Shown here in pieces: positions 8,855 through 17,031 of a stretch of DNA of 64,000 nt. The translations under genes were made by a program, and so were the position numbers. The notes below the pieces were generated by a model. That model was not told the origin of the DNA, ran no database searches, and saw only the letters and a list, made by a program, of their open reading frames with translations. Each line of letters opens with the position of its first letter. Positions within the stretch are counted from its first letter, which is position 1. Location: assembly GCF_001548035.1 (NCBI RefSeq), contig NZ_AP014723.1, positions 2,294,001 to 2,358,000 of the forward strand, read 5' to 3'. Origin of the DNA: Sulfurospirillum sp. UCH001. Lineage in GTDB: Bacteria > Campylobacterota > Campylobacteria > Campylobacterales > Sulfurospirillaceae.

Positions 8855-9442
8855 ATGGAAGCATTTTTTATAGAAAGCATTAAAGAATATGGCTATATCA
8901 TCCTCTTTTTCTGGAGTATTTTAGAAGGTGAGAGCGGTTTAGTCATGGCAGGTCTTTTAAGCCATACTGGCGATATGAATCTTTTTCTTGCTATTTTTAT
9001 AGCGGGACTGGGTGGTTTTGCAGGAGATCAACTCTATTTTTACATTGGAAGATTCAACAAAAGCTATGTACATCGTAAACTCAAACAACAAAAACGCAAA
9101 CTGGCACTTGCGCATTTGCTGCTTAAAAAACATGGTTGGCCCATCATCTTTCTTCAACGCTACTTATATGGACTTCGTACGATTATTCCTATTGCCATTG
9201 GCCTTACAGGGTATAGTGCAAAAAAATATGCACTCATCAACCTTATCGCGGCATGGTGTTGGAGCAGTGTGATTATACTGCCTGTATGGTATTTTGGAAA
9301 CGAAATTCTAAGCGTTATCACATATGGGCGAGAACATTGGTACTTTGCATTACCTCTTGTCGCAATACTCATAAGCATAGTCTATTATTATATCAATAGC
9401 ATAGATACGAAAACCTTGAAAAACAAAGCACATCAAAATTAG
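8855..9442 (+). CDS. DedA family membrane protein
   Basis: 195 residues with four to five hydrophobic segments and the DedA/SNARE-associated core: LEGESGLVMAG near the N-terminus, GDQLYFYIGR (about 58-67) and FLQRYLYGLRTIIPIAIGLTGY (about 102-123), which carries the conserved R-x3-G-x-R motif. DedA proteins are inner-membrane proteins linked to lipid-carrier flipping and membrane energetics; the substrate here cannot be inferred. It stands alone, followed 88 bp later by the DUF4337 gene. Confidence 0.85.
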   Translation: MEAFFIESIKEYGYIILFFWSILEGESGLVMAGLLSHTGDMNLFLAIFIAGLGGFAGDQLYFYIGRFNKSYVHRKLKQQKRKLALAHLLLKKHGWPIIFLQRYLYGLRTIIPIAIGLTGYSAKKYALINLIAAWCWSSVIILPVWYFGNEILSVITYGREHWYFALPLVAILISIVYYYINSIDTKTLKNKAHQN

Positions 9443-9529
9443 CATTTTTTTTGATAAAATACGCGCGATTTATAAGGGTCTGTGTAAAATAGCACCCAAA
9501 AGTGATGTTTTGATTAAAAGGAGGAAGCA

Positions 9530-10108
9530 ATGGAAAGTAATGCTATTGAAGAGCATTTGAAACAAGTTGAAGAAGCGATGGAAGAGGTCAAACATAAAGA
9601 AAAAGAGATGGAAGGTTGGCTTTCGTATATTTCTCTTAGTACTGCCATTATTGCGATTTTAACAGCGCTTGTTGGTTTGTATGAATCTCAAATTACATCT
9701 AAAACCATTCTTACAAAAAACGAAGCTGTACTTTACCAAAGTCAAGCATCTGACCAGTGGAATTTTTACCAAGCGAAAAGTGTTAAATCACATATTTACG
9801 CTGTCAATGCTGAGCTTTTCCCTGAGAAAGCTGAAGAATTTAAGAAAAAAGTTGCTGTTTACAAAAAAGAGCAAGAAGAGATCAAAGCTGAAGCTGAGCG
9901 TATTGAAGCACTAAAAGAAGCGCGTAATGCGGCAAGTGATCACTACTACCATATTCACCACATTCTTAGCTTTGCGATTACGTTTTTGCAAATTTCAATT
10001 GCATTAGCTTCTATTTCAGCACTCACTCGCAATAAGAAATTTTGGTTAGGCTCTTTAGTACTTAGTGCTATTGGTGCAGCGATTGCCGGATATTGTCTTG
10101 TTAGTTAA
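9530..10108 (+). CDS. DUF4337 family membrane protein
   Basis: 192 residues: a charged helical N-terminus (EEHLKQVEEAMEEVKHKEKE), a membrane segment at about 30-50, a soluble coiled region with SQASDQWNFYQAKSVK (the signature stretch of DUF4337), a Lys/Glu-rich helix at about 105-135, and two C-terminal membrane segments. Function unknown. Excellent ribosome site (AAAAGGAGG). Four bases separate its stop from the Ppx/GppA-like gene, so the two are probably co-transcribed. Confidence 0.75.
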   Translation: MESNAIEEHLKQVEEAMEEVKHKEKEMEGWLSYISLSTAIIAILTALVGLYESQITSKTILTKNEAVLYQSQASDQWNFYQAKSVKSHIYAVNAELFPEKAEEFKKKVAVYKKEQEEIKAEAERIEALKEARNAASDHYYHIHHILSFAITFLQISIALASISALTRNKKFWLGSLVLSAIGAAIAGYCLVS

Positions 10109-10112
10109 ACAT

Positions 10113-11084
10113 ATGTTCCGTTCACTTCTTTTTCTCTTTATCTTTCTGTGCCATTCTGCCCTTATTGGGGCGGAGCACTATGGAGCCATTGAGATAGGAG
10201 GAAAAGGAGTGAAGGCATATGTCATTGATATAGACGCAAACCTTACAAAAATGACCTATCGAAACGGTCTTAACACCTCTCCACAAAGCGGTATATCTGA
10301 GCATCATCTCATGAATTCATCCATGATAAAACAAGTCACTTCAGACATTGTTGTACTCAAGAACGTTCTTTTAAACGAACAAAACGTCTTGGAAGATCAT
10401 CTGTTTATTATCGCAAGTAGCGCTATCAATAAAATCAAAAACAGACCAGAACTTGAAACAAGCATCAAAAATAGTACCCGTTTAACACTCCATTTTATCG
10501 ATGAATCCGAAGAGAGTCGTTTCGCTTTTTACGGTTCTGTTCCCAAAGATCAATGGAATAAAGCATCCATGATCGATATTGGTGGGGGCAATACAAAAGT
10601 AGCTTGGATGGGTTCAAACCATACGATAGATTTTTTTGAAGTACCACTTGGCACTGTTTCAACAACACAAAATGCTCATGCGCTTGATACAAATGCCTCT
10701 TTTGAGCAAAAATGCTTACGAATCATCAACAAAGAGCTCTCTTCAATAAAGTCTTTTGAAAACAAAGAGACACTTTTCGCGAGTGGCGGTATCTTTTGGG
10801 CAACAGCTTATTTGAAAACAAACGGTCATTTAGACTCGTTTGTACCATTAGAAAAAGCCGATTTTGAACATCTCATTGCCCTCTTCTCACAAGAACAGAG
10901 AAAAGAGTGTACTGAAGCAACAGCACAGTGCTATTTGCTAGGCTATTATGGTGCTAAAAATTTAGTTGCGGGTGGATTATTGGCAAAAGAGACCATAGAG
11001 GCTATGAAATTTTTTAACCAGAAAGTCTATTTTGTCAAAGATGGAGCGTGGGTTATTGGGTGGTTGTTAACAAACACCAAGTAA
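10113..11084 (+). CDS. Exported Ppx/GppA-like (ASKHA fold) protein
   Basis: 323 residues from the ATG at 10113; an earlier in-frame ATG at 10065 lies inside the upstream gene and would spoil a clear signal peptide (MFRSLLFLFIFLCHSALIGA). After it come ASKHA nucleotide-binding motifs: YGAIEIGGKGVKAYVID (phosphate 1), SMIDIGGGNTKVAW (phosphate 2) and FASGGIFWATAYL (adenosine region). The fold fits Ppx/GppA exopolyphosphatase/pppGpp phosphatase, but those are normally cytoplasmic and the usual leading DxGS is replaced by EIGG. Catalytic activity and substrate are uncertain. Confidence 0.65.
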   Translation: MFRSLLFLFIFLCHSALIGAEHYGAIEIGGKGVKAYVIDIDANLTKMTYRNGLNTSPQSGISEHHLMNSSMIKQVTSDIVVLKNVLLNEQNVLEDHLFIIASSAINKIKNRPELETSIKNSTRLTLHFIDESEESRFAFYGSVPKDQWNKASMIDIGGGNTKVAWMGSNHTIDFFEVPLGTVSTTQNAHALDTNASFEQKCLRIINKELSSIKSFENKETLFASGGIFWATAYLKTNGHLDSFVPLEKADFEHLIALFSQEQRKECTEATAQCYLLGYYGAKNLVAGGLLAKETIEAMKFFNQKVYFVKDGAWVIGWLLTNTK

Positions 11085-11086
11085 CG

Positions 11087-11425
11087 TCATACTACTTTTT
11101 TTAAAAAAGCACTTCCGCATTTTGGGCAATTCCCATCCCACTCTAAGAGATGGCTTCCATGGCATTTGTAGCATGAAGCTTTTTGCAAAATTTTAGAAGG
11201 ATTATGTTTACGTCCCTTTGATACAAAATGTTTCGCATTTAACCATAAAACTTTCAATGCTTGAAGAAAAAATCTTTTGGGGTGAGGTTTTTCTTGGAGT
11301 TGATGGCATTCCAGACACACCATCCATTTTCGTTGTAAACTGATGTGACGATAGGTTCGAGCGAGCGTGATATGCTCTGTTTCATAACTACAAAGAGGGC
11401 ACAACAGATAATATTTTGCTTCCAT
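11087..11425 (-). CDS. Small zinc-ribbon protein, function unknown
   Basis: 112 residues from the ATG at 11423-11425, chosen because AAAGGAG lies just upstream; the frame is open further but without a ribosome site. Four CxxC pairs (CPLC, CLEC, CYKC, CPKC) suggest two zinc ribbons, the last in the classic form CPKCGSAF. The middle is basic (KRFFLQALKVLWLNAKHF). The gene is convergent with the Ppx/GppA-like gene and ends two bases from it. Not a c-type cytochrome despite two CxxCH-like pairs, since there is no signal peptide. Confidence 0.65.
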   Translation of the reverse strand: MEAKYYLLCPLCSYETEHITLARTYRHISLQRKWMVCLECHQLQEKPHPKRFFLQALKVLWLNAKHFVSKGRKHNPSKILQKASCYKCHGSHLLEWDGNCPKCGSAFLKKVV

Positions 11426-11552
11426 AAAGTCTCCTTTACAAGCCATCCCTGCTTCTAAAAAGTAGTGTAGCACAAAAATGTTAAAGCATTTTAAATTCCA
11501 CAATTTTAAAAAATTTGCCGATATAGGTATAGCTCTTTATAAGGAGTAAAAT

Positions 11553-11741
11553 ATGGACGCACTAAGCAGTAGCATCCCTTCAAGCACAGAAATCTATGCA
11601 ATGAAGCAGGCTATGAAGGTTCAAGAACAGATGGTTTCAAAGATATTGGAATCTCTGCCTCAACCAACAGATACTGCATCAACGCAAGTCTCTGGGCTGG
11701 CATCAGAGGGCATTGGGTCAAACCTTGATCTCAAGGCGTAA
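11553..11741 (+). CDS. YjfB-like small putative motility protein
   Basis: 62 residues with a good ribosome site (AAGGAG). The pattern, a short N-terminus then a helix ISTEIYAMKQAMKVQEQM-like in residues 10-35 followed by a low-complexity Ser/Thr tail, resembles the YjfB putative motility family (PF14070), often controlled with flagellar genes. Assignment is by pattern only. A hairpin terminator follows 10 bp after the stop. Confidence 0.6.
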   Translation: MDALSSSIPSSTEIYAMKQAMKVQEQMVSKILESLPQPTDTASTQVSGLASEGIGSNLDLKA

Positions 11742-11750
11742 TCCAACTCA

Positions 11751-11775
11751 GAGATAACCCAACATGGGTTATCTC
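11751..11775. terminator. Bidirectional terminator hairpin
   Basis: Perfect 10-bp stem GAGATAACCC / GGGTTATCTC with a 5-base loop, between two convergent genes (YjfB-like and selD). There is no strong T-run on either side. Confidence 0.7.
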
Positions 11776-11778
11776 ATC

Positions 11779-12810
11779 TTATGTGTATGTTAATGGCTTT
11801 TCACCAAGAGGCATAATCTCAGCAATGATAGAACTATACCCTAACCCTTCATCTTTAAGATGCTGAAGCAGTTTTAGCGCGTCTTTTTGCGATACGGCTA
11901 TCAAAAGTCCTCCAGACGTTTGGGCATCATACAAAATAATCTCATCTTTATGCGGCACTTTCGCTTCCACTTTGGAACTTAAATAACTTTTGTTATTGTA
12001 CGCACCTGCTGGAATGATGCCCATATCTGCCAATGCTCTGGCTTTTTCTAAAATTGGAATGTTTTTCATCTCAAACGCAATGCTGACACGATTGAAACTC
12101 ATCTCATAGGCATGTCCAAAAAGACCAAAGCCCGTTACATCTGTACAAGCGCTTACATCGTATGTTCGCATGATGTGTGAAGCTTTATGATTCAGTGTTG
12201 CCAAGATGGCAGCCACTTTCTCAACCACATTAGCCTCTAGCATATCCGCTTTAATCGCTGTTGTAAGTATGCCCATTCCAAGCGGTTTGGTAAGAATAAG
12301 TACATCACCAACACGCGGTGTATTGTTGCGATAAATCTTCTTTGGATGGACAAAGCCTGTGACACTCATGCCATACGTCATTTCAGGTGCTTCGATGGTA
12401 TGCCCACCAATAATCACTCCTCCACATTCACGTACTTTACTTTCACCACCAGCGAGAATTTCTTTAAGAACAGAGCGAGGCTGATGACACCCATCAAATC
12501 CTACAATGTTCATCGCCGTGGCCACTTCGCCACCCATAGCAAAAACATCGCTTAAGGAGTTGGCTGCTGCAATTTGTCCGTACACAAATGGGTCATCCAC
12601 CACAGGGGTAATAATATCTACCGTTTGTACGAGTGCACGCTCCTCATCTAAGTAATAGACACTGGCATCGTCACTTTCATCCATTCCTACCAAAACGTTT
12701 TCATGCGTGCAGTTAAGACCGCCTATGGCTTCTGTGAGGTCTCCCGGACCCAGCTTGGCAGCACAACCAGCAGCTTTGACGTATTTGGTCAATTTTGCTT
12801 CGTTGTTCAT
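11779..12810 (-). CDS. selD: Selenide, water dikinase SelD
   Basis: 343 residues. The active-site region reads AAGCAAKLGPGDL, placing Cys16 and Lys19 where E. coli SelD has Cys17 and Lys20; the codon is TGT, so this is the cysteine form, not a selenoprotein. Further motifs are VGMDESDDASVY and QTSGGLLIAVS. SelD makes selenophosphate from selenide and ATP for charging tRNA-Sec. That fits the two Sec formate dehydrogenases and selAB in the window. Its ATG directly abuts the stop codon of a UGA-containing mini-ORF, and yedF lies upstream on the same strand. Confidence 0.95.
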   Translation of the reverse strand: MNNEAKLTKYVKAAGCAAKLGPGDLTEAIGGLNCTHENVLVGMDESDDASVYYLDEERALVQTVDIITPVVDDPFVYGQIAAANSLSDVFAMGGEVATAMNIVGFDGCHQPRSVLKEILAGGESKVRECGGVIIGGHTIEAPEMTYGMSVTGFVHPKKIYRNNTPRVGDVLILTKPLGMGILTTAIKADMLEANVVEKVAAILATLNHKASHIMRTYDVSACTDVTGFGLFGHAYEMSFNRVSIAFEMKNIPILEKARALADMGIIPAGAYNNKSYLSSKVEAKVPHKDEIILYDAQTSGGLLIAVSQKDALKLLQHLKDEGLGYSSIIAEIMPLGEKPLTYT

Positions 12811-12861
12811 TTAGTACCTTAAGTTCAAGGCTTCTTGAACATGAAATGATCAAGAAGCCAT
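12811..12861 (-). other. Candidate UGA-containing leader ORF of selD
   Basis: ATG at 12859-12861 with GGAAGG five bases upstream, codons M-A-S, then TGA at 12850-12852, then twelve sense codons to a TAA (12811-12813) that touches the selD ATG (TAAATG). If UGA is read as stop the peptide is three residues; if read as Sec it is 16 and translation would couple into selD. No homology is claimed; only the frame, ribosome site and abutting stop are observed. Confidence 0.35.
12823..12859 (-). promoter_or_regulatory. Mutually exclusive hairpins in the selD leader
   Basis: Segment 1 GGCTTCTTGA (12859-12850) pairs perfectly with segment 2 TCAAGAAGCC (12838-12829). Segment GTTCAAG (12840-12834), overlapping segment 2, pairs perfectly with CTTGAAC (12829-12823), next to the selD ribosome site AAGG. 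The two structures cannot coexist, the topology of an attenuator or switch. Confidence 0.45.
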
Positions 12862-12902
12862 ACGAGCCTTCCGCTGAGGAAAACCCAGTGTTAACGTAGC
12901 TT

Positions 12903-12923
12903 AAAAAGCTTTGCTTTCAAAGC
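12903..12923 (-). terminator. Rho-independent terminator downstream of yedF
   Basis: On the minus strand GCTTTG-AAAG-CAAAGC followed by TTTTT. A second hairpin, AATAACG/CGTTATT (12930-12954), begins in the yedF stop codon. Together they should reduce read-through from yedF into selD. Confidence 0.7.
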
Positions 12924-12952
12924 GTATTCAATAACGCTCTAAGAGAACGTTA

Positions 12953-13543
12953 TTATAATGATATTGTGCCTTCTCCACCAAATAACATCTCAATCGTTCC
13001 AAAAGCATTACCGATTTTGCCTACTTTGAGTTTATCCGTTACGCCGTAGAATTCTAAACAAACACCACACGAGTAAATCTCTACACCTTTTGCTTCCAGT
13101 GCTTTAAGGACTTCAATAATAGGCGCACTCTCTTCTGCTGTCGTTAAAAGAACTGCTTGATTCACACACACAATACGCTTTGGCAATTTTGGAAGTTCCA
13201 TAGTTGATTTTAAAAATCCGACAATCAGTTTTGCTCCAAGTTCACCCTCGCCTACTTTGTCGCTTTTGAGAAATAAGGTTTTATCTAAAAATTGTTCATC
13301 GCTCTCTTTTGCCACTACTGTGCATGCGAAACCTTTCACGATGGCAATAAGGCTTTTGCCTTCACCTGCATCCTCAACTCGTACTTCAAAGCCACCATTT
13401 TGAGCAAAACGGATGACATTCTCTTTTGAAGCAATATTATCAACCACTACTTCTAAAACAGAGTCATTTGGGAGTGTTTCTAATGCTTTTTTCGTTTGTA
13501 ATACAGGTTCTGGACATGCCAAACCACTGCAATCTAATTTCAT
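12953..13543 (-). CDS. yedF: YedF selenium-metabolism protein (TusA-DsrE fusion)
   Basis: 196 residues. The N-terminal TusA-like domain (about 1-70) has the sulfur-carrier motif CSGLACPEPVLQTKKAL with its Cys-Pro-x-Pro. The C-terminal DsrE-like half (about 95-196) carries a second cysteine motif (YSCGVCLEFYGV). This architecture is the YedF family that co-occurs with selD and probably carries or delivers selenium or sulfur. An inverted repeat GTCTAA-ACC-TTAGAC at 13572-13586 lies just upstream and could be an operator. Confidence 0.9.
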   Translation of the reverse strand: MKLDCSGLACPEPVLQTKKALETLPNDSVLEVVVDNIASKENVIRFAQNGGFEVRVEDAGEGKSLIAIVKGFACTVVAKESDEQFLDKTLFLKSDKVGEGELGAKLIVGFLKSTMELPKLPKRIVCVNQAVLLTTAEESAPIIEVLKALEAKGVEIYSCGVCLEFYGVTDKLKVGKIGNAFGTIEMLFGGEGTISL

Positions 13544-13624
13544 GATTTTCCTTTTGTGAGTAATTCAGTTAGTCTAAACCTTAGACCTAATAAAAAGAGG
13601 GAAGAGAAGCTAAAAATGCCTCTC

Positions 13625-13813
13625 TTATTTTGCGTTCATGATTTTTTCAACCCATGCACTCGCTTTTTCAACACTTTCAAATTTGTGGCTTTTAGCTACT
13701 TGATTTTGTCCCTCATAAAAACGTACACGAATACCATCTTGTACCTCATCGATCTTGATACGAGTGATACGATCTGCATTCAAATAGACTCTATCGTTAA
13801 GTTTAACAAACAT
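13625..13813 (-). CDS. Conserved-looking 62-residue protein, unknown function
   Basis: Good ribosome site (AAAGGAG) and a composition unlike a shadow frame. It is predicted mostly beta, then a C-terminal helix (ESVEKASAWVEKIMNAK). No motif recognised. The minus-strand 3' side has AGAGG...CCTCT followed by TTTTT at about 13600-13625, a plausible terminator. It reads towards yedF but is separated by this hairpin. Confidence 0.6.
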   Translation of the reverse strand: MFVKLNDRVYLNADRITRIKIDEVQDGIRVRFYEGQNQVAKSHKFESVEKASAWVEKIMNAK

Positions 13814-13933
13814 GTGTTGCTCCTTTATCTTTTAATGTTTTATTCTAGCACGATTTGGGTAAATAATGAATTTAGAAAATCGTTTTTGTGTTATACTATA
13901 AATCCTAATATTGTTAGTCTCAAAGGTCAGCGC

Positions 13934-14716
13934 ATGGCACGTACATTTTTGATCTTTATTATGACGATAACTTTAACAACTTCACTCTTTGCAGATGTGC
14001 TTTCTTCGATACTGGAGAGCAAAAAAATTCGTGTATGTATTTGGCCTGAGTACTATGGTATCTCCTATATCGATCCTAGAACGCAAGAACTAATTGGAAT
14101 CGATATTGATTTAGCTAAAGAGTTTGCAAAAGAGCTTGGTGTGAATGTCGCTTTTAAAGAGAGCTCTTTTGCTTCTCTCATCAAAGACATCACAACAAAA
14201 AATTGCGATATTGCTATGTTTGCCATTGGGCATACGGAGGAGCGAAAAAAGCACTTAAGTCTTACAACACCTCATCTTGCAAGTGATGTGTATGCCATCT
14301 CCTCTAAAAGCAATAGACGTATTAACGTCTGGGAAGATATTGACAAAGCAGGTATTGTCGTTGCTGTTGCAAAAGGAACCTATCATGTTTCATTAATGCA
14401 AAAAAGTCTTAAAAATGCTCAATTGCTCATTGTTGATTCACTCCATGCAAGGGAACAAGAGGTCGAAGCAGGACGTGCTGATGTCTTTATGAGTGATTAT
14501 CCTTTTGGCATTCGCATGGTAGAAGAGAAAGAATGGGCAAAACTCATTAAACCAACTTCTGTTTTTCATATGATGCCCTATGGTTGGGCTATCGCTCAAA
14601 ATGAACCTGCACTTTTAGAAAAAGTCGAGAGTTTCATCGCCGCGATCAAACATGATGGAAGGCTTTTAAGTGCGGCTAAACAGCATCATTTAGAGCCTAT
14701 TGTTCTAAGCGAGTAA
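13934..14716 (+). CDS. Periplasmic solute-binding (PBP2-like) protein
   Basis: 260 residues from the ATG at 13934; the longer open frame upstream has no ribosome site and runs through intergenic DNA, whereas this start gives a signal peptide (RTFLIFIMTITLTTSLFA). The family 3 solute-binding pattern follows: KKIRVCIWPEYYGISYID, LIGIDIDLAKEFAKELGV and DIAMFAIGHTEERKKHLSLT. No transporter genes are adjacent. Three bases later starts a PAS/GGDEF protein, so this may be a detached periplasmic sensor for it. Upstream TATACT near 13892 is a likely -10. Confidence 0.75.
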   Translation: MARTFLIFIMTITLTTSLFADVLSSILESKKIRVCIWPEYYGISYIDPRTQELIGIDIDLAKEFAKELGVNVAFKESSFASLIKDITTKNCDIAMFAIGHTEERKKHLSLTTPHLASDVYAISSKSNRRINVWEDIDKAGIVVAVAKGTYHVSLMQKSLKNAQLLIVDSLHAREQEVEAGRADVFMSDYPFGIRMVEEKEWAKLIKPTSVFHMMPYGWAIAQNEPALLEKVESFIAAIKHDGRLLSAAKQHHLEPIVLSE

Positions 14717-14719
14717 ACC

Positions 14720-16972
14720 ATGAGCTTCTTGGTCTCTCCTAAAAAAAAGGTGATACGCTATCTTTTCGTAACTCTTTTCATGGTAGGATTGATCATCGGT
14801 TTGATTATTGCAGCTTTGGCTAATTTGCGCCAAGACGCCATACAAACGCATCGCCACATCGCCACCCTTCATGCCTATACGCTTGAAGAGCACTTTTCAC
14901 AAATCCTTCAGCATATTAGCCTTACGATGGACCGCATTCCGCCTTTGAGTCATGAAGCACCTTTGCAAGAAAAGATATTCCCTGTCTTTATGGAACTTTT
15001 ATACAATGCACCTTATCTTCGTTCTTTATCGCTTCTGAATGATGAAGGCGTGATCGAAGTAAGCTCACACGAGCCTAATATTGGGAAAAGAATTCATTTA
15101 GAGAATTTTTTACCTACACCTTTTGGAGAGATGCCGCTATTGCGTATAGGGGTTCCATGGGAAGGACGGGACTTTGATAATGCACGCCCAAGTAATATAC
15201 AAAAACCTATTTCATCGGATAAAATCAGTTTTTTACCACTTCTAAAAAAAGTCTATTTTGAAAAACGAGCGTATTATATTGTTGCCAATCTCAATACAGA
15301 CTATCTGGCGAATCGCTACACAACCATGCTTCCTATAGAACAAGGTATAGTCTCTTTATGGCGCATGGATGGAATTTTACTTTTTTCAACCGATTATAAA
15401 AAAGAGCTGGGTTCTTCACACTATGGACCTACTCATCCACCAAAACCTGATGAAGATTTTTTTGAACACTTACAGTACCATACTCAAAACCCGTTAGATG
15501 TTTCAAAACTTGCAAAATTTTTACCGTTTATTGTTGAGATTCAAACGAATGAAGCGAATGCTCTTGGCTCTTGGGATAAAGAGCGCCAAAAATTAGTAGG
15601 GATTACAACTATATTGATCCTTCTTTCCGGAGGATTGGCGCTGGTGTTGATTGTGAGGTATTATCTTGAAAACGAGCGTCAAAAAAATCAACTCTCTTAT
15701 GAAAAACAGTTTCGTGTTGCCATGGAAGCCACACAAACAGGTTTATGGACATGGGATTTGCACACCAATTACCTTACATGGGATTCTCAATGCTTCCTAC
15801 TTTTAGGCTATGAACCCAATGCGTTTGAGCCATCATGGGATAAAATCGTTGAACTCACGCATCCTGATGATGCGAAAAATATGCTCATATCCATACAAGA
15901 GCAAATTACTGCGCATTCCAGTTTTTTGATCGAACGTCGCATGAGAACAGCCCTAAAAGAGTGGGTTTGGATACAAGTACGTGGTAAAGTTATCGAGTTT
16001 TCACAAGAACATGAACCACTTTTTTTAACGGGTGTTTACATCAATATCGACGCACAGAAAAAAGCAGAACAACTCCATCTCTCCGCTGTTGCATTTGAAA
16101 CACAAGAGGCTATCTTAATTACCGATGCGAAAGAAAAAATTGTTAAAGTCAATGAAGCCTTCACACGCATTACAGGGTATAGTGACCATGAAATCATTGG
16201 TCAAACACCTCGTGTTTTAAAGTCAGGTTATCACGATAAAGCATTTTATGAAACCATGTGGAAAGCACTCCATGAAAAGGGTTTTTGGCAAGGAGAGCTT
16301 TGGAATAAACGCAAAAATGGTGAAATTTATGCAGAGTTTATTACCATCACCACCATTCGCGATGCACACAATAAAACAACCCATTTTATTGCTAACTTCA
16401 ACGATATCACAACCCATAAAGCAGCACAACAACAGATCCAAGAACTTGCATATTATGACCCCCTCACGCATCTTGCAAATCGAAGGCTCTTTGATGAAAC
16501 ACTTCACGACATACTTTGTGAATGCAGTGATGAAAAGCATTTTAGCGCGCTTCTTTTCATCGATCTTGACCGTTTTAAAGAACTCAATGATACCTACGGA
16601 CACGATGCAGGTGATATGTTACTCATTCAAGTAGCGTCCAGACTTAAAGAGGGCATCCGAGAGAGTGACCTCGTCGCGCGTCTTGGCGGTGATGAATTTG
16701 TCATCTTACTCAAAAAGTTAGGCAATCAACAAAATGCTGCTCACCATCTTACCCAAAGCATCGCACGAAAAATTCTTTCATTACTTTCCAAACCATACGC
16801 GCTTGCTCATGGAAATTATATGCTTGGTGCGAGTATTGGATGTACCATCTTCAATAATCAAATAACCTCTACCAATGGAGCGGCTCTTCTTAAAGAGGCT
16901 GATCTTGCAATGTACAAAGCCAAAGAAAAAGGGCGAAATCAGATCTATTTTTACGATAAAACAGCCAAATAA
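14720..16972 (+). CDS. Membrane PAS-PAS-GGDEF diguanylate cyclase
   Basis: 750 residues: membrane helix (about 12-35), periplasmic Cache-like region (about 40-290), second helix (about 291-313), a PAS/PAC pair (about 325-450, with WTWDLHTNYLTWDSQ), a second PAS (about 453-570, with ITGYSDHEIIGQTP) and a C-terminal GGDEF domain (LTHLANRRLFDETL, RLGGDEFVILL, CTIFN). The GGDEF motif is intact, so it should make c-di-GMP; no EAL domain. Co-transcribed with the preceding binding protein, which may present its ligand. Confidence 0.88.
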   Translation: MSFLVSPKKKVIRYLFVTLFMVGLIIGLIIAALANLRQDAIQTHRHIATLHAYTLEEHFSQILQHISLTMDRIPPLSHEAPLQEKIFPVFMELLYNAPYLRSLSLLNDEGVIEVSSHEPNIGKRIHLENFLPTPFGEMPLLRIGVPWEGRDFDNARPSNIQKPISSDKISFLPLLKKVYFEKRAYYIVANLNTDYLANRYTTMLPIEQGIVSLWRMDGILLFSTDYKKELGSSHYGPTHPPKPDEDFFEHLQYHTQNPLDVSKLAKFLPFIVEIQTNEANALGSWDKERQKLVGITTILILLSGGLALVLIVRYYLENERQKNQLSYEKQFRVAMEATQTGLWTWDLHTNYLTWDSQCFLLLGYEPNAFEPSWDKIVELTHPDDAKNMLISIQEQITAHSSFLIERRMRTALKEWVWIQVRGKVIEFSQEHEPLFLTGVYINIDAQKKAEQLHLSAVAFETQEAILITDAKEKIVKVNEAFTRITGYSDHEIIGQTPRVLKSGYHDKAFYETMWKALHEKGFWQGELWNKRKNGEIYAEFITITTIRDAHNKTTHFIANFNDITTHKAAQQQIQELAYYDPLTHLANRRLFDETLHDILCECSDEKHFSALLFIDLDRFKELNDTYGHDAGDMLLIQVASRLKEGIRESDLVARLGGDEFVILLKKLGNQQNAAHHLTQSIARKILSLLSKPYALAHGNYMLGASIGCTIFNNQITSTNGAALLKEADLAMYKAKEKGRNQIYFYDKTAK

Positions 16973-17031
16973 AGGGATCAAAAATTGCTTAATATGTTTA
17001 ACATCTTACTTCAAAAAGGAAGTCATCTATC

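Noticed and set aside
11087-11425. c-type cytochrome because of CxxCH-like CLECH and CYKCH
   Set aside because: No signal peptide, and these are part of four regular CxxC zinc-ribbon pairs.
12811-12902. tRNA-Sec gene upstream of selD
   Set aside because: No 8-bp acceptor stem, no TCA anticodon in a proper seven-base loop and no GTTCRANTC T-loop in either strand.
13556-13933. Long N-terminal extension of the solute-binding protein
   Set aside because: It crosses the intergenic region and a likely promoter, lacks a ribosome site and would hide the signal peptide that begins at 13934.
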